Position numbers and translations under genes: made by a program
Assembly: GCA_965238215.1 (NCBI GenBank)
Contig: OZ250180.1
Coordinates: forward strand, 806,001 to 870,000
Source of the DNA: JAPULR01 sp965238215
GTDB lineage: Bacteria > Chloroflexota > Dehalococcoidia > Lucifugimonadales > GCA-2712585
Reading direction: 5' to 3'
DNA: 64,000 bases
Shown here: one piece after another, positions 1-9,275 of the stretch
Numbering within the stretch: position 1 is the stretch's first letter
How the letters are laid out: every line of letters starts with the position of its first letter
Notes under the pieces: generated by a model
Database searches by the model: none
Told to the model about the DNA's origin: nothing
Seen by the model: the letters and a program-made list of their open reading frames with translations, nothing else

Positions 1-2
1 AC

Positions 3-506
3 GCCCTGCACGTGGCGCCCCAATCGGAGTTCGCCGCGGGAACCATCGTCAAGCAAGTGCGGGAATTGGGCTATGAGGGCCACATATATGGCGAAACTAT
101 TGCCGTTGGGACCACCTCCCTCGACATCGCCGGCGATGCAGCCACCGGGATGAAGGCAATCACAGCCGCTCCCGACCCCAACAACGAGAAGGCCCAGGAA
201 GTCCTTGCCAACTTCAGAGAGCGTTACGACTACGTCACTCTGCCCTGGCACCTCGGTTCCGCCTACGACGATGTTTACATCACCGCCGAATGTCTCAAGA
301 AGACCGGAGACGACCAAGACGCGGACGCGTTCCGTGACTGCCTATACGGAATCACATGGACCGGCGCAATCGGCTACGACTACAGCTTCGACGAAAACGG
401 CGAGGTGGTTGGCCTTTCCCGGGTTGTTGTAGAGGTGCTCCCCGTAAGCGAGAGAACTCCGGAGAACTACGGCTACAGAGTCTTAATCGCGGGAGGTTCC
501 AACTAG
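3..506 (+). CDS. Branched-chain amino acid ABC transporter substrate-binding protein, C-terminal part
   Basis: This is the C-terminal part of a periplasmic-binding-fold LivK-type protein; the 5' end lies outside the window. The frame is open from base 3 (ALHVAPQSEF). The segments SAYDDVYITAECL and DQDADAFRDCLY recur almost unchanged in the complete LivK at 5427-6602, so the two are paralogues. It would capture amino acids or similar small acids for a LivHMGF permease. It converges on the next gene; the two TAG stops share the CTAG at 503-506. Family assignment is firm, ligand unknown. Confidence 0.85.
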   Translation, partial: ALHVAPQSEFAAGTIVKQVRELGYEGHIYGETIAVGTTSLDIAGDAATGMKAITAAPDPNNEKAQEVLANFRERYDYVTLPWHLGSAYDDVYITAECLKKTGDDQDADAFRDCLYGITWTGAIGYDYSFDENGEVVGLSRVVVEVLPVSERTPENYGYRVLIAGGSN

Positions 507-1222
507 TCGGGAGATACTTCCGCAACAACTCCGTAGTGGTCGGACAACTTCCTTCCGTTATGGATGTTGCTCACCACACCTACGGACTCAACCGCGAAGT
601 CACCACTGAGCGCAATATGGTCGATGCTTCTACGGCCCTGAATAGCGAGTTCCGACATGACGATTTTCGTCTTTTGCGAGAAAGCATATCTGAGCGCCAT
701 TCGCAGCTCATGACGTGCCCGACTGCCTGGCCCAATGATCTGATTGAAGTCCCCCATAACTATCAGACGCTCCTCAGAAAACCGTTCCAATATCTCAGTC
801 AGACCGACAATATACTGTTCGTGGTCTTCCCATCGTTTCCTGCGTTCCAACTTGCGCCTGGCTTCAGTGCGTGACCCGAACCAGGGAATGCAAACGCCCA
901 CAACGGTCACGTCGTCCTAGGATGTCCGGGTGACTCCAGCAACGAACCTTCCGGGCGGCATTGAATCGAGTCCCACGTCGTCGACTTCCTGCCAGGGTTC
1001 TCGCGACCAGAACATCACCTTCCGACGGCTCTCCCTGACCTCGTAGCCGTAGTCCGCCTGCGAGCAGATTGTGTGACCATGCGAAGACAACAGTCCCATG
1101 TCTGTCTCGGTAAGGCAGACGACCTCGGGGTCATATTCATTGATGCGGCTCAGGATTTCACCGGTTCGTCGTGACTTGGGCGTAGCCCACTCCACATTCC
1201 ACGTAATCACTCGCGCAGACAT
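503..1222 (-). pseudogene. Endonuclease/exonuclease/phosphatase family protein, interrupted by in-frame TAG
   Basis: One reading frame runs from ATG 1222 (MSARVITWNVEW) to 503 and is interrupted only by TAG at 917-919, between VTRTS and DDVTVVGVCIPW. The EEP-fold catalytic motifs are all present on both sides: WNVEW, CLTETD, GDFNQ and SDHYGV. The family cleaves phosphodiesters in nucleic acids or phospho-lipids; the substrate here cannot be told. An earlier ATG at 1249 overlaps livF by 11 bp, but 1222 fits the usual family start. It follows livF on the same strand and may be the last gene of that operon. Recent nonsense mutation or base error are both possible. Confidence 0.75.
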
Positions 1223-1238
1223 AGCGGAAACCCGACTC

Positions 1239-2036
1239 CTATCCCCCACCCTCCGCCTGCTCCGGGTTAACCCTCCCCAGGAAGACGTCGGTCAATATGT
1301 TGCTGTCTTGTACCGATTGTGGGGTGCCGTCGTGCACAACCCTGCCCTTGTCCAGCACGTAGGCCCTGTCGGCTATGTCCAGCACGCCCTTGATATTGTG
1401 CTCGACCACGAAGATTGTCGTCTCCAGCCTCTCGTTTATCTCCGAGACCTTCTGAAAAACCTCGCTTACAACAATCGGAGCCAGGCCAAGCGTGGGCTCG
1501 TCCAGAAGCAGCACGTCGGGCGCGGCCATCAGGCCCCGTCCCAGGGCCAGCATCTGCTGCTGCCCGCCGGACATCTGGCTGGCCATGTCACGCCGCTTAT
1601 CATGGAGAATTGGAAATAGCTCCATCACGGCGTCCATGCGGCGCACCTGCTCCACCCTATTGTTGAGATACAGGCAACCCATCTCCAGATTCTCTTGGAT
1701 GGTCAGGTGGGTGAATACACGCCGTCCCTGCGGCACAAATGATATCCCTTCCTTAACAATTTCGTGGGTCGCGGCGTTCAGAGGTTCATCGCGAAGGTAT
1801 ACCCTCCCGCCGACCACTGGGGCCAAACCCATGATAGCCTTGAGGACGGTGGACTTGCCTGCCCCGTTGGGACCCATAACGGCCACCATCTCACCTTTCC
1901 GCGCGCCCAGGGAAACCGTGTCAAGGGCCACTACAGCCCTGTAATGCACAGAGACGTCTACAAGCTCCAGCAACATGGAACGGGAAGAGCCGCCACCATC
2001 GGAAGTATCTATCGCTTTCTCCCTCGTAGTATCCAT
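1239..2036 (-). CDS. livF: Branched-chain amino acid ABC transporter ATP-binding protein LivF
   Basis: ABC ATPase powering import through LivH/LivM at the membrane. Visible are Walker A GPNGAGKST (about residues 55-63), signature MSGGQQQML, Walker B VLLLDEPTLGLAP and the switch region VVEH. Length is 265 aa against about 235 for the family, because of a Ser/Gly-rich N-terminus of about 20 residues. ATG 2036 has GGAG eight bases upstream; an internal ATG at 1976 would give the usual length but has no clear ribosome site. Last transporter gene of the livK-H-M-G-F order, 48 bp after livG. Confidence 0.92.
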   Translation of the reverse strand: MDTTREKAIDTSDGGGSSRSMLLELVDVSVHYRAVVALDTVSLGARKGEMVAVMGPNGAGKSTVLKAIMGLAPVVGGRVYLRDEPLNAATHEIVKEGISFVPQGRRVFTHLTIQENLEMGCLYLNNRVEQVRRMDAVMELFPILHDKRRDMASQMSGGQQQMLALGRGLMAAPDVLLLDEPTLGLAPIVVSEVFQKVSEINERLETTIFVVEHNIKGVLDIADRAYVLDKGRVVHDGTPQSVQDSNILTDVFLGRVNPEQAEGGG

Positions 2037-2084
2037 CAGCCTGTCTCCGCTACTTTGGTTGCTGGCGTTGGCCCCAACGCGGGA

Positions 2085-2846
2085 CTAAGTGCCAAGGTAT
2101 GCACTGATGACCTCTTCACGATTCAGAACATCGTTGACTTCTCCGTGAGTTAGGAGCTTGCCGCCGTCCAGTACAATTATGTGGTCCGCCATTTCCCTGA
2201 CGATGTCCATGTTATGTGAGATGAAGATGAGTGCGTTGCCCTCGTCTCTCATATCTTTAATTATATCTTTAACCCGCTCCAGCATCTGGGGAAAGAGACC
2301 GGCGAACGGCTCGTCGAAGAGATAAGTGTTCACATCCATCGCCATTGCCCGGCCGATCTCCATCAGTTTTCGCTGTCCGTAAGACAGGTCCATGGCCAGA
2401 GAGTCCCGCTTCTCCCACATCCCGACGGCCTGAAGAATCTGCCTGGTCTTCTCCCTGTATTCGGATTTCGTCCGCTCAATCATTGAAGGAAAGAGCCTCC
2501 GCTGAGTAAGCACCACCATGATGTTGTCCCAGACCGTTATCTGGTCGAATAGGCGTACCTCTTGAAAGCTGCGGGTGATGCCATAGTCCGGTGTCTCGTA
2601 GGCCTTGACGACCTTTAACCCAACCGCATCTATGACCACCATCCCCCCGTCGAGGGGCAGCACGCCACTAATCAGATTGACCAGTGTGGACTTCCCGGAA
2701 CCGTTGGGCCCAACGATGCTGGTTATCCCGAAGCGTGGGATGGATATGGAAAGCTCGTCTACGGCCTTAACGGCTCCAAAGTGCTTTGAGATCTCTACGG
2801 TTTCAATGGCGTAATATTCGCTGAAGTCAGAACGGGGTGTTGTCAT
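2085..2846 (-). CDS. livG: Branched-chain amino acid ABC transporter ATP-binding protein LivG
   Basis: Second ATPase of the LivFG heterodimer, 253 aa. Walker A GPNGSGKST lies at about residues 46-54, the signature is LSYGQRKLMEIGRAM, and Walker B reads YLFDEPFAGLFP. The LivG-type C-terminal part is present (LIFISHNMDIVREMADHIIVLDGG). The frame is open further upstream, but the start is ATG 2846: it overlaps the livM TGA by four bases (ATGA), showing translational coupling. Confidence 0.93.
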   Translation of the reverse strand: MTTPRSDFSEYYAIETVEISKHFGAVKAVDELSISIPRFGITSIVGPNGSGKSTLVNLISGVLPLDGGMVVIDAVGLKVVKAYETPDYGITRSFQEVRLFDQITVWDNIMVVLTQRRLFPSMIERTKSEYREKTRQILQAVGMWEKRDSLAMDLSYGQRKLMEIGRAMAMDVNTYLFDEPFAGLFPQMLERVKDIIKDMRDEGNALIFISHNMDIVREMADHIIVLDGGKLLTHGEVNDVLNREEVISAYLGT

Positions 2847-3898
2847 AGCTTGTATCTCCCTAACAGACCTTGGGGCCTGAACAGCATTAGCAGCACCAGG
2901 AGGATGCCAAGAACGGCTTGACGCGCCTGCCCTATGTACTCCGTGGGAATGAAGGGCAGAAATCTCATGCCCTCCTCCAGTAGCACGAAGGCCAAAGCTC
3001 CCAGAATTGAACCCCAAATTGAGGCCAGTCCTCCGAGGATGACAATCGATACCAAGAGGATCGACTCCATCAGAATGAAGGAGTTGGGTTCCACAAACGT
3101 TATCCAACTGGCGAATAGGCCTCCCGCTAGTCCCGCCATCATCGCCGAGATTACCCATACGGCAAGCTTGTATTGGATGACCCGATAGCCAAACACTTCC
3201 ACGGCTTGCTCGTCCTCCCGGATAGCAGTCAGGACGCGACCGAAGGACGACGTCACGAAGAACCAGGCTACGAGAGCAATTATAGCCAGGAACACTAGGA
3301 CAAAAGCTAGAAACTCTAACTCGCCGTCCAGGGTCCAGCCCAGGATGGCTGGTTTCTCTATGTCGTGAATGCCGAAGGCGCCCCTTGTTAGGCCACGCCA
3401 GTTGAGGAAGACGTTGAAGGCTATTATGGCAAAGCCAAAGGAGACCAGCACGTAAATGTCGTCCCGGAACCTATTGAATACAATTCCCACAATAATTGCC
3501 ACCAGGCCGGCTAAAATCACGCTCACCGGAAGAGCGGCGAAGAAGGGCAGAGCGAAGGTTGGTATCGCTTCAGTCCGCAACTGCTCGTACTGGGCGTCGG
3601 ATGTGAGTATGGCCATGGCGTAAGCCCCTATGCCGAAGAACCCGATGTGCCCCACCGACAATAGACCCGTGTATCCCACCACCAGGTTTAGGCTTATGGC
3701 AAGGATCGCCCATATCCCGAAGACGGTCCCCAGCGTTACTGCAAAGCCGGCCCCCTGCAAAAGAATGAAAGCCACGGCCCACGCGATGATGAGCAGGCTG
3801 GCCCACACCTCAAGGTTGCCGCGGATTGACCTAAGAAGCTCGCCAGGATGACGCAGCAATTCAAGTATAGAACCCTTAGCACGAAGCCTCGAAGTCAC
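2843..3898 (-). CDS. livM: Branched-chain amino acid ABC transporter permease LivM
   Basis: Integral membrane permease of 351 aa with many hydrophobic helices. The LivM hallmark NLVVGYTGLLSVGHIGFFGIGAYAMAIL lies in the N-terminal third, and the EAA-like cytoplasmic loop appears in SFGRVLTAIREDEQAVEVFGY. It forms the membrane channel with LivH. The gene is separated from livH by only four bases and overlaps livG by four, so it is inside a tight operon. Confidence 0.93.
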   Translation of the reverse strand: MTSRLRAKGSILELLRHPGELLRSIRGNLEVWASLLIIAWAVAFILLQGAGFAVTLGTVFGIWAILAISLNLVVGYTGLLSVGHIGFFGIGAYAMAILTSDAQYEQLRTEAIPTFALPFFAALPVSVILAGLVAIIVGIVFNRFRDDIYVLVSFGFAIIAFNVFLNWRGLTRGAFGIHDIEKPAILGWTLDGELEFLAFVLVFLAIIALVAWFFVTSSFGRVLTAIREDEQAVEVFGYRVIQYKLAVWVISAMMAGLAGGLFASWITFVEPNSFILMESILLVSIVILGGLASIWGSILGALAFVLLEEGMRFLPFIPTEYIGQARQAVLGILLVLLMLFRPQGLLGRYKL

Positions 3899-3902
3899 TC
3901 AA

Positions 3903-5261
3903 CTACCTCCTGGGCAACAGGCCATTAGGCCAGAAGGACAGGAAGAGAATGAGAACAACGAAAGAAATAGCGTCCTTCCATTCGCCTGCCAGGTCCCATA
4001 TCCCGAACTGCTCTACCATTCCCAGAGCAAATCCCCCGACTATGGCCCCGTAAAGGTTGCCTATTCCCCCCACAACAGACGCCACCCAGCCCTTTAGCAG
4101 TAGCAGCAGACCCATTCTAGGTTGGATGGACGTATCATGACCGCTCAGAATGCCCGCCATGGCAGCGAAGGCCGCGCCAATGAAGAAGACAATCGCAATG
4201 ATGACCGTGGTGTTTATCCCCACCACCTTCGAGACCTCTTCATCGTCGCCGATAGCCCGCGCCGCCCTGCCAAAGGAAGTCTTTTGCAGGAGCAGCAGCA
4301 GCCCCGCGAAGCCGGCCAACGCCACGCCGATGGTGAATACGTTAAATGGCTTGATATTCGCTCCCCCAATGGTCCAGGGAACAATGCCAAAGGGATCGGG
4401 CAGAGGCCGCGCAGTGCTCTGAAAGACTATTATGATAAAAGCGCTGATGGTGAGAAGTATGCCCAGCGATGCCACGAGCATGACTAGCGGCGACCTTGCC
4501 CGCTGTCGCATATAGACATACAACCCCCGGTACAGGGCGAGGCCGACGGTTCCGGCTAGCAGCGTGGACACTGCCCAGCTGAGATAGAGCTTGGCCGACG
4601 GCGTCTCGGCTAGTAGGAACCCAGCGCCAGCGCCCAACGCCGCGCCCAGTATCAACGCTGGCAGCAAGAAGGGCACGATGCCGGCGTTGGCAAAGAGTCG
4701 GCGGTAGACCATGTGCAGCACGTAAACCACGGCGTAGACCGTTAGCAAACCCACTGCTGGGGCCAGTATCATGTGCATGTGCTCCGGATAAGCAAGCACG
4801 AACCCCACATAGACTCCGGCTGCGCCGGCAAGGGCAACCAGCCCACCGCGCACGAGGTTGACGTTCCGCGCGTTGCGTGTCCGACGGTGGAAAGCGGTAT
4901 GAAGGGCCCACGCAACAACCCCGGCCACAATCACCGCAAACAGGACGTTAATGGAAATGATGTTGACGTGATAGATCCCCCCCAGCGTGTACTGGGACAT
5001 GAGATAGAACACGCCGTAGGCCCCGAGAGCGGCGGCAGCGCCGTAGTACAGGTCGAAGAACCAAACCGTACTGTAGACGATGGTGAACCCCATCGCGAGG
5101 AGAGCGTAGACCGCTCCCACGGAGAGGCCGTTGAATGTGAACTGAAGAGCCTGGTTGGGAGACTGCGTAATCTTCCAAAGCACGTAGGCCGCAACCAGTA
5201 CGACCAGCGTTATTGCAAAGAGCTTAAGCTTATCGCCGCCATATGTCAGCGAAGGAAGCAT
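3903..5261 (-). CDS. livH: Branched-chain amino acid ABC transporter permease LivH, enlarged
   Basis: Permease partner of LivM. The N-terminus (NGLSVGAVYALLAMGFTIVYSTVWFFDLYYGAAAALGAYGVF) and C-terminus (TSFGRAARAIGDDEEVSKVVGI and the final GMVEQFG part) are typical LivH. At 452 aa it is about 150 residues longer than usual. The excess lies roughly at residues 125-250, between the third helix and the segment ARSPLVMLVASLGILLT, and is hydrophobic enough for three or four added membrane helices. The start is ATG 5261. It lies 165 bp after livK with no other gene between. Confidence 0.9.
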   Translation of the reverse strand: MLPSLTYGGDKLKLFAITLVVLVAAYVLWKITQSPNQALQFTFNGLSVGAVYALLAMGFTIVYSTVWFFDLYYGAAAALGAYGVFYLMSQYTLGGIYHVNIISINVLFAVIVAGVVAWALHTAFHRRTRNARNVNLVRGGLVALAGAAGVYVGFVLAYPEHMHMILAPAVGLLTVYAVVYVLHMVYRRLFANAGIVPFLLPALILGAALGAGAGFLLAETPSAKLYLSWAVSTLLAGTVGLALYRGLYVYMRQRARSPLVMLVASLGILLTISAFIIIVFQSTARPLPDPFGIVPWTIGGANIKPFNVFTIGVALAGFAGLLLLLQKTSFGRAARAIGDDEEVSKVVGINTTVIIAIVFFIGAAFAAMAGILSGHDTSIQPRMGLLLLLKGWVASVVGGIGNLYGAIVGGFALGMVEQFGIWDLAGEWKDAISFVVLILFLSFWPNGLLPRR

Positions 5262-5426
5262 CAGCAGACCCGTCCATCAGTGCAGACGCCACAGCCCGGA
5301 TTCGGAGGCGCGATGAACCCCGGCGCTTCTCCAGGGCCATCGCGCCGGTGAGCCGAGGGCTCCGCAGAGATGTCAGGCAAGACGTTCCCTCGCATGATGG
5401 ACATCCCATTTGCAACCAAATTGAGG

Positions 5427-6602
5427 TTACTGAGTAGGGGCGCCTCCAAGCACCCTGTATCCCTGGTTTTCTTCGGTCCGTTCCGCCGCGGGCAACACCT
5501 GAATCACCAGGTTGGATAGACCCTCCACCTCTCCATTGCTGTCGAAGCTGTAGTCTTCCCCTATAGCGCCGCTGTAGGTTATGTCGTAGAGGCAGTCCCG
5601 GAATCCGTCCGCATCCTGGTCGTCGTCGGTCTTCCCTAGACATTCGGCGGTGATGTATACGTCGTCGTAGGCGGAGCCTATGTACCAGGGTAGGGTCACA
5701 TAGTCATACCGCGCTCTGAAGTTGGTGAGGACCTCCGTGCCCATGGCGTTCGAGGGGTCGATGTCGGCTATAATGGCCTTTACTCCAGTGGCCGCTTCAC
5801 CGGCGATCTCCAATGCGGTGGTCCCCACGGGAACTATGTCCGAGTAGATACGGCCTACGTAACCGAGCTCTCTGGCCTGCTTAATGATAGTGCCTCCGCT
5901 GGCCTCCGACTGTGCCGCCACGTGAAGAGCGTCCGGGCTCGTGTTGAAAAGCTTGGTCAGGGAGGTCCTGAAGTCGGTCATGTCGGAGCCATATCGCTCC
6001 TCGCCAACAACCTGGCCTCCTCTCTTCATGAACTGGTCTACGGAGGTACGACGCACGCCCTCGGCGTAGTCCGTCTCCTCGCTAATCGTCGCCAGGGTGC
6101 GGATCCCGTCAGCCCAGAGCACGTTGCCGGTATCTATCCCCAACTGGGCGTCGCTCATGGAAGTGCGGAAAATATAGTCCCCGGCGTTGGCGATGTCCGG
6201 ATTCGTGGCCAGTCCGGAAAAGAGGATTACGCCCTCTTCCTCTGCTAGGGGAGCAGCGCCCAGCATCGCGCCGCTGCAGGATGTGCCCAGAATGATCTTC
6301 ACGCCATCCACGTCGGTCAACTTGTTGTAGGCGATTATGGCGTCCTGCGCCGAGCACTTTGAGTCTTCAACTATCAGCTCAAGCATCCGCCCATTGACGC
6401 CTCCCGCCTCGTTTATCTCGTCTATGGCCATCTGCTTCGCTTGAACGGCAACGTTGCCGTAGGTATCGCCCGGGCCGGTTACCGATTCCATCACTCCAAT
6501 CTTGAAGGTGTCATCGGAATCACCGCCGCAGGCCACGGTGATCAGAAGCAAGGCGAAGAGAAGCCCTAAAGCAATCACCAGAGTCTTGTTCAATATCCTC
6601 AT
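5427..6602 (-). CDS. livK: Branched-chain amino acid ABC transporter substrate-binding lipoprotein LivK
   Basis: Extracytoplasmic solute receptor of the Leu/Ile/Val family, 391 aa from ATG 6602, which has AGGAG nine bases upstream. Residues 1-25 form a lipoprotein signal ending in the lipobox ITVAC, so the protein should be lipid-anchored at Cys25. Periplasmic-binding-fold segments include KIGVMESVTGPGDTYG and GTSCSGAMLGAAPLAEE. It is the first gene of the liv operon and a paralogue of the fragment at 3-506. The ligand may be amino acids, amides or carboxylates. Confidence 0.92.
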   Translation of the reverse strand: MRILNKTLVIALGLLFALLLITVACGGDSDDTFKIGVMESVTGPGDTYGNVAVQAKQMAIDEINEAGGVNGRMLELIVEDSKCSAQDAIIAYNKLTDVDGVKIILGTSCSGAMLGAAPLAEEEGVILFSGLATNPDIANAGDYIFRTSMSDAQLGIDTGNVLWADGIRTLATISEETDYAEGVRRTSVDQFMKRGGQVVGEERYGSDMTDFRTSLTKLFNTSPDALHVAAQSEASGGTIIKQARELGYVGRIYSDIVPVGTTALEIAGEAATGVKAIIADIDPSNAMGTEVLTNFRARYDYVTLPWYIGSAYDDVYITAECLGKTDDDQDADGFRDCLYDITYSGAIGEDYSFDSNGEVEGLSNLVIQVLPAAERTEENQGYRVLGGAPTQ

Positions 6603-6652
6603 CACGCACTGCTCCTTTCTGGTACCGCCTATCAACGAGACGTATGCTCAAG

Positions 6653-6682
6653 CTTATAACATTCGTTCAGCAGGTTGCGCAA
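6653..6682 (-). promoter_or_regulatory. Putative sigma70-type promoter of the liv operon
   Basis: On the minus strand TTGCGC (6682-6677), an 18-base spacer and TATAAG (6658-6653) lie about 50 bases upstream of the livK start. The match is moderate and based on sequence only. Confidence 0.4.
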
Positions 6683-6804
6683 GGGGTGTGAAATAGCGAT
6701 TAAGGTACTTCGGAGGCGTTTGGCGACGGAATTAGCCCATGCCTTTCAGATTGTGTCCCTAATTGAACAAATGAACGCATATTTCTGGACGATTCTAGGG
6801 CACA

Positions 6805-8967
6805 TCAACCCCGCCACTCGGCGATGTTCCATAGCTCGCTGTCCCAGCCATTGATTCGCACACCCTTCAGGGTTTTCAGGTGGGCGGAAACGATACCTCG
6901 GTTCACCAGCGGAATCTCGTAATAGCTCTGTACTAAGATATCGTTCATGCGTTTGACGAGAGCGGTCCGGTCCGGCCCTATCGGCGTATGAGTAAGCTCC
7001 TCCACCAACTCGTCGAACTCCGCATTGCAGACTCGGGCGACGTTGCTCCCTCCCCAGTTATTGTCACTGTCGGGAATCTGGTCGCAGGTCAAGCCGAAGA
7101 GATACTCCTGCGGATCAATGTCCGGGCCGGTTGCATACACCTGCACGTCGGCGAAGAAGCGGCTGTACACCTGCTCCTTGTCTGACACGGGGTCGCCGCC
7201 AAAGAAGACCGCGGCGTCGTGGTGAATCAGTTCAGTCTCGATACCGATCTGCCGCCACCACTCCTGCACGAGCGCCTGAGTCTCCTGCCGGATGTCATTT
7301 GTCGATGTCTGGAACGCCATCCGAAGAGGCACGCCGTTGTATTCACGGATACCGTCTCCGTCGGTGTCCAGCACGCCGCTGTCATCTAGCATCTGGTTCG
7401 CCCCTGATATGTCTTGCGCATGACAGGCCTCACTGGCGGTGGAAGCGTAGATCGGCGGGCCGACTATGAGGTCGCAGGTGGGCTCGCCCGCAGACCCGTA
7501 GAGTCGCTCGGATACTAGCGTCCGGTCCAAGGCCATCGACATTGCCCGGGTGATGGGTGTAAAGGTCAGGAACGGATGCGGATTGCCACCGTCCAGGTAC
7601 TCGGACCGGTCTTCCCCAAGTGCACTGTCCGGATTGGTCTGGTTCAAAACGATCCGCTCCACCAGGCTTGAAAACGCCGACACAACCTTCCCCTTCCCCA
7701 CAGCTTCCATACCGGCTAACGTCAAAGGGTCTATCTGAAGGTTCCACGCGTAATCAGCCTTTCCCGTCTCCAAAACAGAACTAGCGGCAGTCAGCGCATC
7801 CCCACCACCCTTCAGGACAACCTGATCGAAGTAGGGCGCGTCGCCGTAGTAGTGGGGATTGCGCTCATAAACAACCAACTCGTCTGGAACGAACTCCACG
7901 ATGTGATAAGGCCCCGGCCCCAGAGGAGAAAAATTCTCCTCCTCGCATCCCGCAGCGGCGGTGCCTATGCAATCAGCAAACTGGACTTGGCTGAGCACCG
8001 GGACGCCCGTCCCGACAAATGCGGTGTAGGGATAGGGAGTGGGAGCATGGAAGGTGTCCCTCACCGTCAAGTCATCCAGGGCCTCCACGGAGGTAACGTC
8101 GGTGAAAGCGCTGGTGGCCGTACATCCAGTGGCTTCGTCGATGCAGTATCGCCACGTGAAGACCACGTCATGGGCGGTCAGGCCGCTTCCATCAGACCAA
8201 TTGACGCCCTCCCTGAGCTTCCACGTTATCGATTTCAGGTCCGACGCTATCCCCCCGTTTCCCAGTGTTGGGACCTCGGCGGCCAGAGCCGGAACGAGAA
8301 CGCCGTCAGGATCATATTTCGCTAGAGGCTCCAGTGTGATCGCCCCGGCGTCCCGGTCCTTGTATCCCCCAGAAAGATAAGGATTGGGAATCGAAGGCCC
8401 CTGCCAATACACAAGCGTCAGCGTCTCGTCCTTTTTGTCGGACTCCAACGAGAACGACGGCAGCACCTGGTACCAGCCGGAGCCGAAGAGCAGACCGTCC
8501 TTCCTGACCACCCAAGAGTGCTTGTACTCCTGATTGCCCGTTGCCGGATTCTGGAACACGTAGTCCACCCAGAGGCCCCGCTCCGTCGCACCGAGCATGA
8601 CGTCTCCGAATCGGTAGCCTGTGCTGTCAACGCCCAGCTCTTCCTTCAGATCCATGCCCAACAGGTCCTGGTTTGCATGGGCTATCACCGTATCTTCCTC
8701 ATCGCATATGAAGACGTACTATCCGCCCACCACGCTCTCGGGAGAGTTGTAGTACTCGAGGGTCGCCTCCAACCCCTCCTCCTCATACAGCTCCAGGGCA
8801 TCCATTACGAGATCAACGGTAAACTCCCCACGATCAACCAGATGAATCTCCCCTTCGTCAACATCCGCGGATGAAAAAAGGGCAATAACGGCGGCGACGA
8901 GAGCCGCAGCCGCCAGCAAAACAGCCAATCCTCCGAGGAGCAACGGTGTACGATTCATCCTATCCAA
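6805..8967 (-). pseudogene. Membrane-anchored Cache domain fused to family 5 solute-binding protein, in-frame TAG
   Basis: A single frame of about 720 codons from ATG 8967 to 6805 is broken only by TAG at 8719-8721. Order of parts: N-terminal membrane segment (about residues 7-31), a single-Cache-like sensor domain (about 40-155; TVIAHANQDLLGMDLKEE then FGSGWYQVLPSF), then an SBP_bac_5 oligopeptide/nickel-type binding domain (YWQGPSIPNPYLSGG, WKLREGVNWSDGSGLTAHDVVFTWRYC). The TAG falls in VVGG-stop-YVFICDE, where Cache domains commonly have Trp before YVF, so TGG to TAG is the likely change. The protein would face outside the cell. No permease genes lie beside it. Confidence 0.75.
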
Positions 8968-9176
8968 CCACCATCCTTTCCCAAACTACAGCCCCCCACC
9001 TTCAATTGCCTTGACCGAGCCGGACTATGACCACAGATCCACTGGCTATACCCTGACAGGCTTTCCGCCCCCGCATCGGTACAAAGGCTTAGCAATTATT
9101 ACAGAACAAGTCTCACTACAATAGCCCTGAATTTAGCCAAGTTCGATAGATTTGCGCCCGTTCTCGCAGTCGCCAT

Positions 9177-9205
9177 TCTATAAGATAAGACTAGCCACTC
9201 AGCAA
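9177..9205 (-). promoter_or_regulatory. Possible promoter in the 308-bp gap upstream of the Cache-SBP gene
   Basis: TTGCTG (9205-9200), a 17-base spacer and TATAGA (9182-9177) face the Cache-SBP gene, but lie about 210 bases from its start. I see no other gene, repeat or hairpin in 8968-9275. This stretch is more A+T-rich than its surroundings. Confidence 0.25.
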
Positions 9206-9275
9206 GATTGATGCGTATTGACATCAACAAAGGCCGCCAGCACTGCGGATGTTATCCGCCCATCCCCACCAACCC

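Noticed and set aside
917..8721. Pyrrolysine or general amber recoding to explain the TAG codons
   Set aside because: TAG ends ordinary genes here (506, 12602-12604), one TAG replaces Glu in a duplicate, and none of the proteins is a methylamine methyltransferase.
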